From: CAZHTS01 sp964535315
GTDB taxonomy: Bacteria; Chloroflexota; Anaerolineae; Anaerolineales; Anaerolineaceae
DNA length: 18,646 bases
Direction: 5' to 3'
Assembly (NCBI GenBank): GCA_964535315.1
Contig: CAZHTS010000088.1
Span: 1 to 18,646, forward strand
Part shown: positions 6,295-14,482 of the stretch, piece by piece
Layout: each line of letters begins with the position of its first letter
Position numbering within the stretch: position 1 is the stretch's first letter
Translations under genes and position numbers: made by a program
Notes under the pieces: generated by a model
Seen by the model: the letters and a program-made list of their open reading frames with translations, nothing else
Told to the model about the DNA's origin: nothing
Databases searched by the model: none

Positions 6295-7407
6295 ATGAAC
6301 ACCTCCCCCGGCTGGAAAGTATTCGACTCGTTAATCCTGGAACTGGATCTGGCCCTGTGGGCCATTCGCGACTACAGCATGGGCAGTAAGATGCCGGCCG
6401 AATTTGCCGCCCTGTTGCGCAGCCTGCCCGAAGACTGGCTGGCCGAACTGCCCGAGCACGCCGGCGCGCAGCAATACGTCCTCCCCCTCGAGACCCTATC
6501 CTGGCTGGCCGGTACGCTGTTTGAGACCGATTACGGCCGCGCCACGCTGCCCGTGCGCGCTCTGACGCCGGAGACCGCCCGGCAAACGTTGTCGGCCTCC
6601 GGGTCCTCACCCGCCCAAGGGCTGGTGGAAGCCGGGGTGCAAAGCCAGCAGGCCTTATACCGTCAGGCCGGCCTGGCGCTGGAAGAGCCATCGGCGCTCG
6701 CCCAACACCTTCGCGGCCGCTTCGAACGCGCCGCCCACCTGCTCGGCGACGAAGCCGCCCGCCAACGCTTCTGGCACTGGCTCGACCGCTTTTACTTTGA
6801 ATACTACCACCCCTGGCGCCAGCAGCGCCTGGACGCCATGCAAGGCCTCCGCCGGCAGGCGCAAGCTGCCCTCGGCAGCCTGGAACACGCCGGCGCCCCG
6901 CCCTCTCTGGACTGGCTGCCCGCCCAGAACCCGCTGCTGCGCTATCCACAGTTGCGCCAGGCCGTCGAAGAGGGCCGCTTTCAGGCCTGTTTCTGGGTCG
7001 AGCCGTTTGGCATGGCCGACAGTATGGCGCTCTATCCCGGCATGGTGTGCGTGTCTTTTGCCCAACCTGGGGCGCTGTACGAAAACTTCCTCGATTTCGC
7101 CACCGACGTCGCCCGGCGCACCCACGCCCTGGCCGACCCCACCCGGCTGGTCATCTTGCGTCTCATCCGCCACTTCGGCATGGTCAACACCGAAATCGCC
7201 AGCTACCTGGGCATCTCACGCCCAACCGTCAGCGTACACGCCAAAATCCTGCGTGAGGCCGGATTGATCGCCTCGCAACAGGACGGCCGCGAGGTGCGCC
7301 ACACCCTCAAGCCGGACGAATTACACCGTCTGTTCCGCGACCTGGCGCTCTTTCTGGATCTCCCCCCCGAAGACGGCGAAAAACGCCCGCCCGCGCAAGA
7401 CAAATAA
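6295..7407 (+). CDS. ArsR-type winged-helix regulator with long N-terminal domain
   Basis: A protein of about 370 residues. The first about 260 residues form a helical domain of the kind seen in DUF5937-containing ArsR proteins. Residues about 270-340 carry the HTH: HALADPTRLVILRLI, then NTEIASYLGISRPTVSVHAKILREAGLI and a wing with GREVRHTL. No ELCVC-type metal site is visible, so it probably senses an organic ligand or a protein state. It lies six bases after the MFS gene, so it likely represses its own operon through the 4981-4998 palindrome. GTG 6292 is an equally possible start directly before the chosen ATG; the SD is weak. Confidence 0.85.
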   Translation: MNTSPGWKVFDSLILELDLALWAIRDYSMGSKMPAEFAALLRSLPEDWLAELPEHAGAQQYVLPLETLSWLAGTLFETDYGRATLPVRALTPETARQTLSASGSSPAQGLVEAGVQSQQALYRQAGLALEEPSALAQHLRGRFERAAHLLGDEAARQRFWHWLDRFYFEYYHPWRQQRLDAMQGLRRQAQAALGSLEHAGAPPSLDWLPAQNPLLRYPQLRQAVEEGRFQACFWVEPFGMADSMALYPGMVCVSFAQPGALYENFLDFATDVARRTHALADPTRLVILRLIRHFGMVNTEIASYLGISRPTVSVHAKILREAGLIASQQDGREVRHTLKPDELHRLFRDLALFLDLPPEDGEKRPPAQDK

Positions 7408-7418
7408 GCGCACAAATA

Positions 7419-7449
7419 ACCCCCCGCTTCTTTGGAAGAAGCGGGGGGT
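7419..7449. terminator. Hairpin terminator between convergent genes
   Basis: A perfect 14-bp stem (7419-7432 with 7436-7449) and a three-base TGG loop, starting 11 bases after the ArsR-type stop codon. There is no run of T on the plus side; the minus side is mildly T-rich, so it may serve both convergent transcripts. Confidence 0.65.
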
Positions 7450-7477
7450 ACAGGGGAAGGAAGGGGTTGGCAAAGGA

Positions 7478-7496
7478 ATGGCGCTCGCCGCGCCAT
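7478..7496 (-). terminator. Small hairpin just after the last gene of the minus operon
   Basis: ATGGCGC pairs with GCGCCAT across a five-base loop, two bases beyond the stop codon at 7499. On the minus strand it is followed by TCCTTT, a weak U-tract, so it could be an inefficient terminator ahead of the stronger hairpin at 7419-7449. Confidence 0.35.
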
Positions 7497-7498
7497 GA

Positions 7499-8437
7499 CT
7501 AGTCGGTGGTCAATGGCTTGACCACCTCGAGGGTATACTTCCAGGTCTTTTCCCATTTGGCGGTGTGGAAGTAACGCAGGTCAACCTTCTCAGGATACTG
7601 CTTGAACCAGCCGTCAAAGCTTACCGTCAGTTCCGGGTAGCTTTGCTGCGCCAGGAAGATTTCGGCCTTGCCCTTGAAATCTTCGCCGACGCCGCCGATC
7701 CAGGTGGTCAGTTTGGGCGCGCTGCCGCCGCCCCACACCACCGTCTGATCGGTGTTGTTGCGCACCATCAGCACCAGGTCGAGGTGATCGCTGTAACGCA
7801 CCATGCGCAGCAGCTTGACCGATACCCCCTCACGGGGCACGTCTTGCAGATAGACGCGGCGCTGATCGATCACGTTCTGCCAGTTGGGGCGCCAACGTCC
7901 GTCTTCGTAATAGAACGCCCAGGTGTGGTTGCTGGCCTTGACGTCTGCATACGACAGGCGCACGTCCACCAGCGCGCCCGTCTCGCTCACCACCGTGGCC
8001 TTGCCCACCACGCAGGCGCTCACTGCGCCATCTTTGGCCCAGCCTGCCAGCAAACGATCCGCCAGTTCTTCGCGTTTGGCCGCCGTCAACGTCAGGCTGT
8101 AGGTCGAATACTGCTGCGCCAGGGCGTCGGCGTCCTTCGCCAGCAGCAACCGGCAGTAGGCTTCGGCGGCAACCTTCAAATTTTCAACCGGCGAAGTCGG
8201 CACGGGGGTGGGCGTCATGGTGGCGGTGGCCGTCGCGGTGATCGCCGCGCCGCCGTCCGTCGGCTTTTGCGCCGCCTTGCTGGTTGATTGGGCGCGCTTG
8301 GTGCTGGCAATCGCCTGCTGCGCCGTGGTGCGCGAATTGCCCCGCCCACCGAGCGCACCGCAGGCGCTGAGCAACAGCGAAACACCAACAAGGAACAAAC
8401 TTACAACAAAAACTCGGATCAAGAATGGGCGCTTCAT
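7499..8437 (-). CDS. Lipoprotein with Thr/Pro linker and C-terminal beta-rich domain
   Basis: A 312-residue lipoprotein: signal segment 1-25 and lipobox LSAC with Cys26. A low-complexity Ser/Thr/Ala/Pro linker to about residue 83 includes TATATATMTPTPVPTS. Residues about 85-165 resemble an NTF2/SnoaL-like cone fold (a repeated helical start, then LVDVRLSYADV and WAFYYEDGRWRPNW), by pattern only. The remainder is beta-rich (DLVLMVRNNTD, then VSFDGWF), like a carbohydrate- or partner-binding domain. GGAG precedes ATG 8437. It lies 20 bases after the sortase fusion, so it is the last gene of the transporter operon. No enzyme motif is seen; I infer a surface accessory role. Confidence 0.8.
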   Translation of the reverse strand: MKRPFLIRVFVVSLFLVGVSLLLSACGALGGRGNSRTTAQQAIASTKRAQSTSKAAQKPTDGGAAITATATATMTPTPVPTSPVENLKVAAEAYCRLLLAKDADALAQQYSTYSLTLTAAKREELADRLLAGWAKDGAVSACVVGKATVVSETGALVDVRLSYADVKASNHTWAFYYEDGRWRPNWQNVIDQRRVYLQDVPREGVSVKLLRMVRYSDHLDLVLMVRNNTDQTVVWGGGSAPKLTTWIGGVGEDFKGKAEIFLAQQSYPELTVSFDGWFKQYPEKVDLRYFHTAKWEKTWKYTLEVVKPLTTD

Positions 8438-8457
8438 GGTCTCCTCAAGAATTGGGA

Positions 8458-10401
8458 TTAATTCGCCGGCTCAGCCGTAGCGGCGACGCGCACCGCCCGC
8501 ACCACGATCCGCGAGCGATAACGATCCTGGCTGGCATCGTAATTGGAACAGGTGATTAAGGTGATCCAGTCTTCATCTTCGTGACGTAAGGGGCGGTCAT
8601 CCTGCGCCGTGGTACGATAGACCTCACGGATGGCGTACGTATATCGCTGCCCCCAGGCATGTAAAAAGATCCAATCGCCCTTCTTGAGCCCCCCCAGCCC
8701 AAACAGCGGACCGGTGGTGCCATCGGACAGATACGAATGCCCGGTAATCACCGTATTCCCGTTCCAGGTTGGATAAGCCGTGCCATCCAGATACCCCAGA
8801 TCGTCGCCCAACCAGTTCAGGTTCCATGAATTCCCCGAATTGGGCACGCCAACGATCGTCCGGGTGACGTTCAGGCCGGGGATCTCCAGCCGCAGGTCGC
8901 CATCCATTTGCGCCAGGCCGCTCTCGGCCCGGCTGCCTTCCACGCGGGTCACCCGGTCGGGCGCAAAACCGGTGGACGGTAAAACGTCGCCTTGCAGCTT
9001 CCACAACTCACGGCCCTTGCGCCCGTCATTGGCGACAAAGAACGTGGTGTTTTTAATCGTGGTCAACTGGGAGGGCAGCGAACTGCCGCTGTCGTCCCAC
9101 AGATTGCTCACCAGCGAAACCTCGGTATACGGGGGTTCGCTCTTCCATAGTTCACGACCGTATTCACCGTTGCGCGCCGCAAAATACAACGTCTTGCCGA
9201 TCACCGCCAGCGTTTCGGGGTTGGAACCCTTGGGCCCTTTTTGCAGGTCGGACACGATATCGGCTTCGGTAAAGGGCGGCCCCGTGCGCCATAATTCCAC
9301 CCCGAGCGCCCCATCGTCGGCGGCGAAGAGCAAAGAAGTGCCGGCCACCATGATATTCTTCGGATCGGAGTCCTTCATCCGCGGGTTGATATCGGCCACC
9401 CGATAGAGGGTGGTGCTGTTGTACGGCGGTTCACATTTGCGCAGTTCATAGCCGCTCGTGCCCACGGTCGCCACGAAGAACAGCGTATCGCCGGCGGCCA
9501 TCAGGCGGATGGGGTTAGAGGGCTTCTTGTGATCGATGTCGTTCACCCGGCGCACCGTTTCGTAAGGCGGCTCGCTCATCCACACTTCACGCCCGGTATC
9601 ATCGTTGGCGCTAAAAAACAATTTCAGCCCGATGGGGGTAAACTCTTCCGGGTCGGCGCTGCCGTCATAATTCACCCGCCCCACCCGCTTGGCCGTGGCC
9701 GCCGTATACGGCGATTCCAGCTTCCATACCTCGCGCCCGCTGCTGTCGTCGGCGCTAAAGAACAACGTCCAGGCAATCACCGTCAGGTCGGCCGGGTTCG
9801 AACTCCCGCCGCCGCTAAACAAATCGGTCACCAGCACCGGGGTACGGTACGGCGAAGTCAGCATCCACAATTCTTTGCCGTGAATGCCATCGTCGGCCCG
9901 GAAAAACAACGCATCGCCCAACACGGTTAATTCTTGCGGGTCGGCGCTTTCTTCCCCTTCCCACAGATCGCTCACCAGTTCGGCGTGCTGGTAGGGCGCT
10001 TCCATCCGCCATAACTCTTTGCCGTGCTCCGAATCGGTGGCGCGGAAGAACAACGTCGTTCCCAACAGGATAAACCCTTCAGGCGCACTGCCGCCGTAGC
10101 GGCGAATATCCTGCACCATGCTGGCCGACGTATACGGCGGGACGCTTTTCCACAATTCGGCGCCGTGCACGCCATCGTTGGCCTGGAAAAACAGCGTATC
10201 TTCCACCGCAATCAAACCCTTGGGCAGCGAGCCCTCTTTACCAGGGCGAATATCCATGACCATCACCGCACTGCTGGTGTCGGTCTCACTATCCGGTAAG
10301 ATCTGGTTTTGTGGGCTCGCCGGGATGGTGAGCATACTCAAGCACAGAATCACGTGGCTCAAGCGATAGATGAGGTTGTTTGTAATCGAAGCAAGTTGCA
10401 C
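8458..10401 (-). CDS. ELW-repeat protein fused to a C-terminal sortase
   Basis: A 647-residue protein. Residues about 14-30 are a hydrophobic secretion or anchor segment. Residues about 45-470 hold nine repeats of about 48 residues, each with (L/T)LFF.A.DG..G.E(L/V)W and PPY, the ELWxxDGT-like repeat that probably builds a propeller. LPSTG occurs at 474-478, then a sortase domain from about 500: IPGLNV, PIVGVP-like TIVGVP, TAYPTW, TGHS with His555, LITC with Cys618 and SRIVV with Arg631, the full catalytic triad. Sortases join surface proteins to cell-wall amines. The start is GTG 10401 with GAGGG eight bases upstream; no ATG is better supported. It lies 27 bases after the small lipoprotein gene. 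The sortase call is firm; its substrates are not known. Confidence 0.9.
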   Translation of the reverse strand: MQLASITNNLIYRLSHVILCLSMLTIPASPQNQILPDSETDTSSAVMVMDIRPGKEGSLPKGLIAVEDTLFFQANDGVHGAELWKSVPPYTSASMVQDIRRYGGSAPEGFILLGTTLFFRATDSEHGKELWRMEAPYQHAELVSDLWEGEESADPQELTVLGDALFFRADDGIHGKELWMLTSPYRTPVLVTDLFSGGGSSNPADLTVIAWTLFFSADDSSGREVWKLESPYTAATAKRVGRVNYDGSADPEEFTPIGLKLFFSANDDTGREVWMSEPPYETVRRVNDIDHKKPSNPIRLMAAGDTLFFVATVGTSGYELRKCEPPYNSTTLYRVADINPRMKDSDPKNIMVAGTSLLFAADDGALGVELWRTGPPFTEADIVSDLQKGPKGSNPETLAVIGKTLYFAARNGEYGRELWKSEPPYTEVSLVSNLWDDSGSSLPSQLTTIKNTTFFVANDGRKGRELWKLQGDVLPSTGFAPDRVTRVEGSRAESGLAQMDGDLRLEIPGLNVTRTIVGVPNSGNSWNLNWLGDDLGYLDGTAYPTWNGNTVITGHSYLSDGTTGPLFGLGGLKKGDWIFLHAWGQRYTYAIREVYRTTAQDDRPLRHEDEDWITLITCSNYDASQDRYRSRIVVRAVRVAATAEPAN

Positions 10402-10428
10402 AGAGATACCCTCACCAGGATTGACGGA

Positions 10429-10932
10429 TCAGAACTTGGGCGCGTAGAGCTTGCCCGTAAACACGATCCGGCCTGAGCTCTGTTCCTGGATTTCAAAAGT
10501 GAACCACTCTCCGTAAGCCACCGTCGGGCCAATGCAATACAGCCGGTTAGCCGCAGCGGTCATCACCGAACAGGTGTAGTGTTTGTTGCGGTCGACCACC
10601 GCTTCATAGCTGCCCTGAATCGGCTGCGCCGTCTCGACCGCAAAGAAAAAGCGCCAGTTAGACAGATGGCCGGCGGTATAGAGGCGCGCCCCCTCCATTT
10701 CGGAAGGGCGAACGACAGAACGAATGGTGACCATCACAGTCGGCGCCGCCGTCGGAATGTCGGTCGGCAGGGGCTCCGCTGTGGCGGTGGGAGCAGGGCT
10801 GGTCGTCGCGGTCGCCCGCGGCGGACGGTCGGTGGCGGTTGGGGCAGCGGCCGCCTGTCCACAGGCCGTCAGGAGCAGGCCGGCTGCCACCAGGCAGCCC
10901 ATCAGGCGTACACCACTTTGTCTGGTGTTCAT
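10429..10932 (-). CDS. Small lipoprotein of the transporter operon
   Basis: A 167-residue lipoprotein with signal segment and lipobox LTAC, Cys24. A long Thr/Pro/Ala-rich linker (about 27-68) precedes a compact C-terminal domain of about 95 residues with two internal cysteines (YTCSV and LYCIG) that could form a disulfide, then GEWFTFEIQEQ and IVFTGKLYAPKF strands. I do not recognise the family. I chose ATG 10932, four bases after the permease stop and preceded by GGAG inside the permease's last codons; the longer upstream reading lies in another frame of the permease gene. Its place next to the MacB-like permease suggests a partner or substrate-binding role. Confidence 0.75.
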   Translation of the reverse strand: MNTRQSGVRLMGCLVAAGLLLTACGQAAAAPTATDRPPRATATTSPAPTATAEPLPTDIPTAAPTVMVTIRSVVRPSEMEGARLYTAGHLSNWRFFFAVETAQPIQGSYEAVVDRNKHYTCSVMTAAANRLYCIGPTVAYGEWFTFEIQEQSSGRIVFTGKLYAPKF

Positions 10933-10936
10933 CCCG

Positions 10937-12163
10937 TCACTCCGAACGCAACGCTTCCACCGGTTGCAGCTTGGCGGCGCGATTGGCCGGGTAAATGCCA
11001 AAGAACACACCTACCGCCGTAGAAAACGCCGTCGCCAGCAAGACCGTATCCAACCCGAAAGAAGGGGTGATCGCCGTGCCGGAGGCAGCCGCAATCTTGC
11101 CGATCAACCAGGAAAGCGCCCAGCCCAACAGAATCCCAATCACACCGCCGATCAGGCTGAGTACCGAGGACTCGGTAATGAACTGGATGAGGATATCACG
11201 CCGCTTTGCACCCAGCGCCTTGCGCAGACCAATCTCACGGGTACGCTCGGTGACCGAAACCAGCATGATGTTCATGATGCCGATCCCGCCCACCAGCAGC
11301 GAGATACCTGCCACACCCCCCAGAAAGATGGTAAAAACACCGGTAATCGTCGTTGCCGTCTCCAGGAAATCTTCCTGGGTGGTGATGGTAAAGTCTTCCT
11401 CGCCCGCCGCGGTGCGGTGACGCTCGCTCAAGACCAGGCGAATCTCCTCTTTGGCCTGCGAGATTTTCTCTGCACTGACCGCCTGCAAATAAATCTGGTC
11501 GTACTGATTCTTGCGGTTGCCCGCCAGGCGAGATTGGGCCGTGGTCAACGGCAGGAGCAGGATGTTGTCCTGGCTGCCAAACGACCCGCCGCCTTTGGAG
11601 ACCAGCACACCCAGGATGCGAAACGGCTGCTTGCCGATGCGGATCGACTCGCCCACCAGGTTATCGCTGCGACCAAACAACGTCTCGGCCGTATCCACAC
11701 CGATCACCACCACCGACGAACGCCCCAACAGGTGCTCCTTGGTGATGAACTCGCCTTCGCTGAGTTCGAGGTTGCGCACCGTCAGATATTCGGGCGTGAC
11801 GCCATAAATCGAAGGCGAGGTATCGATCCCATTATAGGACGCCGTACCGTTGACCCGCAAAATGGGCGCCACCAACGAAATCGAAGGCACCTGGATCGGA
11901 TCGGATAACGCCGTCACGTCGCCTGAGTCCAGGCGTTTAATCGTGCGCACCTGGCTGCTGCGGTTCCCTGACGAAACAAAGAGCAAATTGGTGCCCATGC
12001 CTTCGATGCTGCTCGTGACCGAATTCTGGGCGCCCTGGCCGATCGAAACCATGGCGATGACCGCCGCAATACCGATCACGATGCCCAATACGGTCAGGCC
12101 CGAACGCAATTTGTTCGACGTGACGCTCTGGAACGCCTCCAGAATGATCTGTAACAGGCTCAT
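10937..12163 (-). CDS. MacB/FtsX-like ABC transporter permease
   Basis: A 408-residue permease. One N-terminal membrane helix (about 18-42, SGLTVLGIVIGIAAVIAMVS) is followed by an extracytoplasmic MacB_PCD domain of roughly 200 residues. The FtsX domain has three helices near the C-terminus, with MLVSVTERTREIGLRKALGAKRRDI between the first and second, the typical coupling helix region. Type VII (MacB-fold) transporters move substrates from the outer face by mechanotransmission rather than through a pore. The ATG overlaps the ATPase stop as ATGA. With the adaptor and ATPase it makes a MacAB-like set without an outer-membrane partner gene nearby, fitting a cell without a classical outer membrane. 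Confidence 0.92.
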   Translation of the reverse strand: MSLLQIILEAFQSVTSNKLRSGLTVLGIVIGIAAVIAMVSIGQGAQNSVTSSIEGMGTNLLFVSSGNRSSQVRTIKRLDSGDVTALSDPIQVPSISLVAPILRVNGTASYNGIDTSPSIYGVTPEYLTVRNLELSEGEFITKEHLLGRSSVVVIGVDTAETLFGRSDNLVGESIRIGKQPFRILGVLVSKGGGSFGSQDNILLLPLTTAQSRLAGNRKNQYDQIYLQAVSAEKISQAKEEIRLVLSERHRTAAGEEDFTITTQEDFLETATTITGVFTIFLGGVAGISLLVGGIGIMNIMLVSVTERTREIGLRKALGAKRRDILIQFITESSVLSLIGGVIGILLGWALSWLIGKIAAASGTAITPSFGLDTVLLATAFSTAVGVFFGIYPANRAAKLQPVEALRSE

Positions 12164-12843
12164 CCCGCACTCTCCACCAGCCCATCCTTGATGGTAATCA
12201 CCCGTTGCGCCTGTTGGGCAATCTTCGGGTCGTGGGTAACGAGAATTACCGTCGTGTTGTGGGTCTCGTTCAACCCCAGGATCAGGCTCATGATTTCCTT
12301 GCCTGATCTTGAATCGAGGTTACCGGTCGGCTCGTCGGCCATCAGGATGGCCGGCTGGTTGATCAAAGCGCGCGCCACTGCCACACGCTGCTGCTGTCCA
12401 CCGGAGAGCTCGCGCGGCCGGTGATCGATACGCTTTTCCAGACCAACCGATGCCAGCACCTCCACCGCCCGCTGGCGCAGCCCGCGGGTATGGCCGGCGT
12501 AGCGCATCGGCAGTTCCACATTTTGCGCCGCCGTCAGGCGGGGCAGCAGCATAAAGCTTTGAAAGACAAACCCCACCTTGCGGTTGCGAATGCTGGCCAA
12601 TTGATCGTCGCGCAGCCCCGAAACCTCCTCACCGTCCAGGTAATACTCGCCGGTGGTCGGCAAATCCAGGCATCCCAGCACATTCATCAAAGTCGATTTG
12701 CCCGACCCCGACGGCCCGATGATGGCCACGATCTCGCCCCGGTTGATGGTGAAAGACACGCCGGCCAACGCCCGCACTTCCACCTCACCCATCTGGTACA
12801 CCTTGGTAACATTACGAATATCGATAACTACGTCGCTGCTCAT
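12160..12843 (-). CDS. MacB/LolD-type ABC transporter ATPase
   Basis: A 227-residue nucleotide-binding subunit. Walker A GPSGSGKST lies at 43-51, Q-loop Gln95, signature LSGGQ at 146-150, Walker B ILMADE at 166-171 with catalytic Glu171, and H-loop His204. The sequence is of the MacB/LolD/FtsE type, whose ATPases pair with FtsX-fold permeases. Start ATG 12843 has a strong SD, GGAGGAGG, located inside the last codons of the upstream adaptor gene. All catalytic motifs are intact. Confidence 0.95.
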   Translation of the reverse strand: MSSDVVIDIRNVTKVYQMGEVEVRALAGVSFTINRGEIVAIIGPSGSGKSTLMNVLGCLDLPTTGEYYLDGEEVSGLRDDQLASIRNRKVGFVFQSFMLLPRLTAAQNVELPMRYAGHTRGLRQRAVEVLASVGLEKRIDHRPRELSGGQQQRVAVARALINQPAILMADEPTGNLDSRSGKEIMSLILGLNETHNTTVILVTHDPKIAQQAQRVITIKDGLVESAG

Positions 12844-12848
12844 AGTTT

Positions 12849-14288
12849 TTATCCTCCTCCTGGAGGGGCTCCACCGCCGCCGCCATCCGGAGGCGGGCCG
12901 CCGCCGCCAGGGCCGCCGGACGAGGTCGTCGTCGAGGGCGGGTTCAGGATCACCAGGTCCCCTTCCTTCAAGCCGTCACCTTTCACTTCGGTTTCCGTGT
13001 CCGAGGCCGCCCCCAACTCGATATGCACCATCTGCGCCGCGGTACCATTTAAGATGTAAACCACTTTGCTGCCGTTCACGGCCCGGATGGCGCGGGTGGG
13101 GATCTTCATTACGTCTTTCAGTTCAAACACAGTAATATTGACCGCCGCCGTCATGCCCGGCAGGACACGATCATCGACCGAGGTCATTTCGACTTTCACT
13201 TTAAAGGTAACGCCGCTGGTCGACGTCGTGCCAATGCGTTCGATCGCCATCACCTTGCCTTGATACTCGGCGTCCTGAATGGCGTCAAAGGTCAACACCG
13301 CCGGCTGGCCCACTTTGACCCGGTTGATGTCCACTTCCGACACGTCCACGTCCACCACCAGGTGCGAGATGTCGTCCAGGCGAAATGCAGTGTCGTTACT
13401 GCTCACCACGTCCCCCGTCAACACCTCGGCCTGAGTGATCGTCCCGTCAAAAGGCGCTTCGATCCAGGCCTGTTTCATCGTCGCTTTGGCCAGCGAGACG
13501 CGCGCCCGGGCGTCTTCCAACGCCTGTTGATCGATACCGCTCTGCAACTCTTCCACCGCCCGCTTGGCGTCTTCCAGCTTCTCGTATGCGAGCTTCACGT
13601 TGGCCTGCGCCTCGGCCAGTTCGTTGGCTTCCGGCAGACCCAGGGCATAGTTCAGGTTGGCCAACGCCTTGTCGCGCGTCATGCGCGCCTCGGCCAGCTT
13701 GCTCAACACGTTCGCCCGGATCGGGTCGTCTTCCTCGCGGTCCTCGACCTCGCTGAAATCGTCCTCGGCCTCCTCCACCGCATCCTCGGCAATGATGTAA
13801 TCGGCCCGCAGGGTGTCCAGTGTATTCTGATCCACCCGCCGGTACTTCTTACGCTGCAAGGTTTCTTCGGCGTCGTCATAGGTGGCCTGGGCCTGGGCCA
13901 GATCCAGCTCGGCCTGCGCCAGCCCGGTGCGGGATTTCTCCAGGTTTTCCAGGTCCTTCTGCGCCTGAAGCAGGTCCGACTTGGCCATGATGACCGACTC
14001 CGGCAAGGAAGAATCTTGCAAACGAGCCAGCACCTTGCCCTTTGCCACAACATCACCCACCTGAACGGCGACACTTTCCACCGTACCGCTGGTCTCCCAG
14101 TTAAGGGTGATACTCTGTTTGGCGGCAATCGTCCCGGTGGCGCCCACAACCGCACTCAACGTCCCTCGAGACGCCGCCGTCGTCTGGTACTGCGTCTCCT
14201 GGGTCGTCGTCTGGCGGGTCGTCGTCCAGTAGTAAATGCCTGCTCCTACCACCAGGACCGCCCCAATTATGATCAGAATCTTCTTCAT
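12849..14288 (-). CDS. HlyD/MacA-like periplasmic adaptor (efflux RND/ABC type)
   Basis: A 479-residue protein anchored by an N-terminal helix (4-21). A biotinyl-lipoyl half-motif with ATGTI and SGTVESVAVQVGDVV is followed by a long coiled coil (about 100-290), unusual for its acidic middle (EDAVEEAEDDFSEVEDREED). The second lipoyl half (WIEAPFDGTITQAEVLTGD) and beta-barrel and membrane-proximal domains follow. The C-terminus is a Gly/Pro-rich tail of about 30 residues. It links the MacB-like pump to outer structures. I chose ATG 14288 because AGGGAT lies upstream and the hydrophobic helix starts there; the in-frame ATG at 14360 would add 24 hydrophilic residues. Confidence 0.9.
   Translation of the reverse strand: MKKILIIIGAVLVVGAGIYYWTTTRQTTTQETQYQTTAASRGTLSAVVGATGTIAAKQSITLNWETSGTVESVAVQVGDVVAKGKVLARLQDSSLPESVIMAKSDLLQAQKDLENLEKSRTGLAQAELDLAQAQATYDDAEETLQRKKYRRVDQNTLDTLRADYIIAEDAVEEAEDDFSEVEDREEDDPIRANVLSKLAEARMTRDKALANLNYALGLPEANELAEAQANVKLAYEKLEDAKRAVEELQSGIDQQALEDARARVSLAKATMKQAWIEAPFDGTITQAEVLTGDVVSSNDTAFRLDDISHLVVDVDVSEVDINRVKVGQPAVLTFDAIQDAEYQGKVMAIERIGTTSTSGVTFKVKVEMTSVDDRVLPGMTAAVNITVFELKDVMKIPTRAIRAVNGSKVVYILNGTAAQMVHIELGAASDTETEVKGDGLKEGDLVILNPPSTTTSSGGPGGGGPPPDGGGGGAPPGGG
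12853..12860 (-). promoter_or_regulatory. Ribosome binding site of the ATPase gene within the adaptor tail
   Basis: GGAGGAGG, nine bases before the ATPase ATG, is formed by the glycine codons that end the adaptor gene. The tail and the SD therefore share sequence, which couples the two genes. Confidence 0.7.
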
Positions 14289-14371
14289 TGTGTCATCCCT
14301 GAACGTGAAATCTCGCTGGATCAAAAAACGGGTATCCTTGCCAAGCATACCGTAGGACATCCAGCAGGTTT

Positions 14372-14383
14372 AGTGTTTACACT
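14372..14383. promoter_or_regulatory. Inverted repeat between the divergent adaptor and kinase genes
   Basis: AGTGTTTACACT is made of two 5-base inverted arms around TT. It lies between the start codons of the divergently transcribed transporter operon and two-component genes, where a NarL-type regulator could act. I could not assign a promoter for the minus operon nearby with confidence. Confidence 0.35.
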
Positions 14384-14453
14384 CATGCCTTAACCATCAC
14401 TGCAAACACATCAGTACATGATTGCAGTCATATACCGGATGATTGGGCGCGCA

Positions 14454-14482
14454 TTGGCGCAACCAGACCGATATGCTATGAT
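14454..14482 (+). promoter_or_regulatory. Promoter of the two-component operon
   Basis: TTGGCG (14454-14459) is 17 bp from TATGAT (14477-14482), and TGC directly before the hexamer makes it an extended -10. The predicted start of transcription, about 14489-14490, coincides with an in-frame GTG. Confidence 0.45.

Noticed and set aside
5026..6365. Two long minus-strand open frames opposite the MFS gene
   Set aside because: Composition is Gln/Gly/Arg-rich as expected of antisense frames in GC-rich DNA, and the plus strand encodes a clear 12-helix transporter.
10724..11908. 394-codon plus-strand frame opposite the MacB-like permease
   Set aside because: It spans the end of two real minus-strand genes, lacks any recognisable domain and has no SD; a shadow frame.
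13260..14393. 377-codon plus-strand frame opposite the adaptor gene
   Set aside because: Antisense of the coiled-coil codons; the His/Leu/Val-rich product has no family features.
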